Positions 63,902-64,000 of a stretch of 64,000 nt of DNA are shown piece after piece. Made by a program: the position numbers and the translations under genes. Source of the DNA: Sediminibacterium ginsengisoli (GTDB lineage: Bacteria > Bacteroidota > Bacteroidia > Chitinophagales > Chitinophagaceae). The stretch lies in the NCBI RefSeq assembly GCF_900167075.1, contig NZ_FUWH01000002.1, forward strand, positions 277,005 to 341,004. Direction: 5' to 3'. Positions within the stretch are counted from its first letter, which is position 1, and each line of letters opens with the position of its first letter. The notes below the pieces were generated by a model. That model was not told the DNA's origin. It was given only the letters and a program-made list of their open reading frames with translations, and did no database searches.

Positions 63902-64000
63902 CTAGTCGAGCCGCTTCATCAGTTCATCGTCTATCTTTTTGAAAAGATGGTAGGGCTTGTAAGTGCGCCATTCCGGGATCTCCATCAGTTCAATATAATA
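63902..64000 (-). CDS. C-terminal end of an unidentified gene, cut by the window edge
   Basis: Only the last 32 codons are inside the window, ending in TAG at 63902-63904. The visible peptide ends PYHLFKKIDDELMKRLD and includes MEIPEWRTYKPYH. It is charged and probably helical, without recognisable motif. It is open through the whole available stretch and sits 48 bases upstream of the helicase start on the same strand, which makes a real gene likely. Identity unknown. Confidence 0.55.
   Translation of the reverse strand, partial: YYIELMEIPEWRTYKPYHLFKKIDDELMKRLD

Noticed and set aside
1..64000. CRISPR arrays, insertion sequences, prophage genes, tRNA or rRNA genes
   Set aside because: Looked for repeats with regular spacing, transposase or integrase motifs, and cloverleaf-like sequences in the gaps; none seen.

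Overview
The window reads as chromosomal DNA of a Bacteroidota bacterium, most likely a Chitinophagaceae (Chitinophaga-like) member. The evidence is the gene content: an Oar-like TonB-dependent receptor of about 1,100 residues, a CarboxypepD_reg/beta-barrel receptor, DUF2147, TlpA-type thioredoxins fused to a DUF4369-like region, fused hisIE, bifunctional hisB and ribBA. Several genes are also preceded by the Bacteroidota promoter pattern TTTG-N19-TAnnTTTG, and Shine-Dalgarno sites are weak or absent. No tRNA, rRNA, IS element, prophage or CRISPR array was seen, and no gene-free stretch exceeds 300 bases. Genus-level placement is inference.

Layout. 1-7.3 kb (minus strand): truncated lactonase, FtsX/MacB-type ABC permease, Dps, secreted S9 peptidase, secreted GH16 glucanase. 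7.3-13.7 kb (plus): a histidine operon with promoter, His-rich leader peptide and attenuator, then hisG-hisD-hisC, a secreted sugar-dehydrogenase/cytochrome c pair, and hisB. 13.7-16.9 kb (minus): lipoprotein, S33 hydrolase, DUF2147 protein, amidohydrolase. 17.0-27.5 kb (plus): a Trp-rich leader peptide and attenuator, then trpE-G-D-C-F-B-A running directly into hisH-A-F-IE and a TlpA-like thioredoxin. 27.6-35.7 kb: ArsC/Spx-like protein, two TonB-type outer-membrane receptors, a VOC protein, a conserved hypothetical and a CCG-domain Fe-S protein. 36-46 kb: ribBA, PhoH, rpe, a TPR lipoprotein, a TolB-like propeller, a small membrane protein, murB, priA, an acyltransferase. 46-54 kb: nitrogen-assimilation block amt, gltD, gltB. 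54-64 kb: ispE, a bifunctional-nuclease protein, cupin, SDR, etfA/etfB, TPR protein, a 52-residue basic protein, lipoproteins, a lone hutU, a DbpA-like helicase and a truncated gene at the right edge.

The most notable feature is the amino-acid block. Histidine synthesis is split into hisGDCB, behind a histidine-sensing attenuator, and hisHAFIE, which sits without its own visible control element at the end of the trp operon behind a tryptophan-sensing attenuator. A strong bidirectional terminator and four opposing genes separate the halves. The sequence therefore predicts that half of histidine synthesis answers to tryptophan supply. Both attenuators can be drawn base by base: leader peptide, antiterminator and intrinsic terminator.
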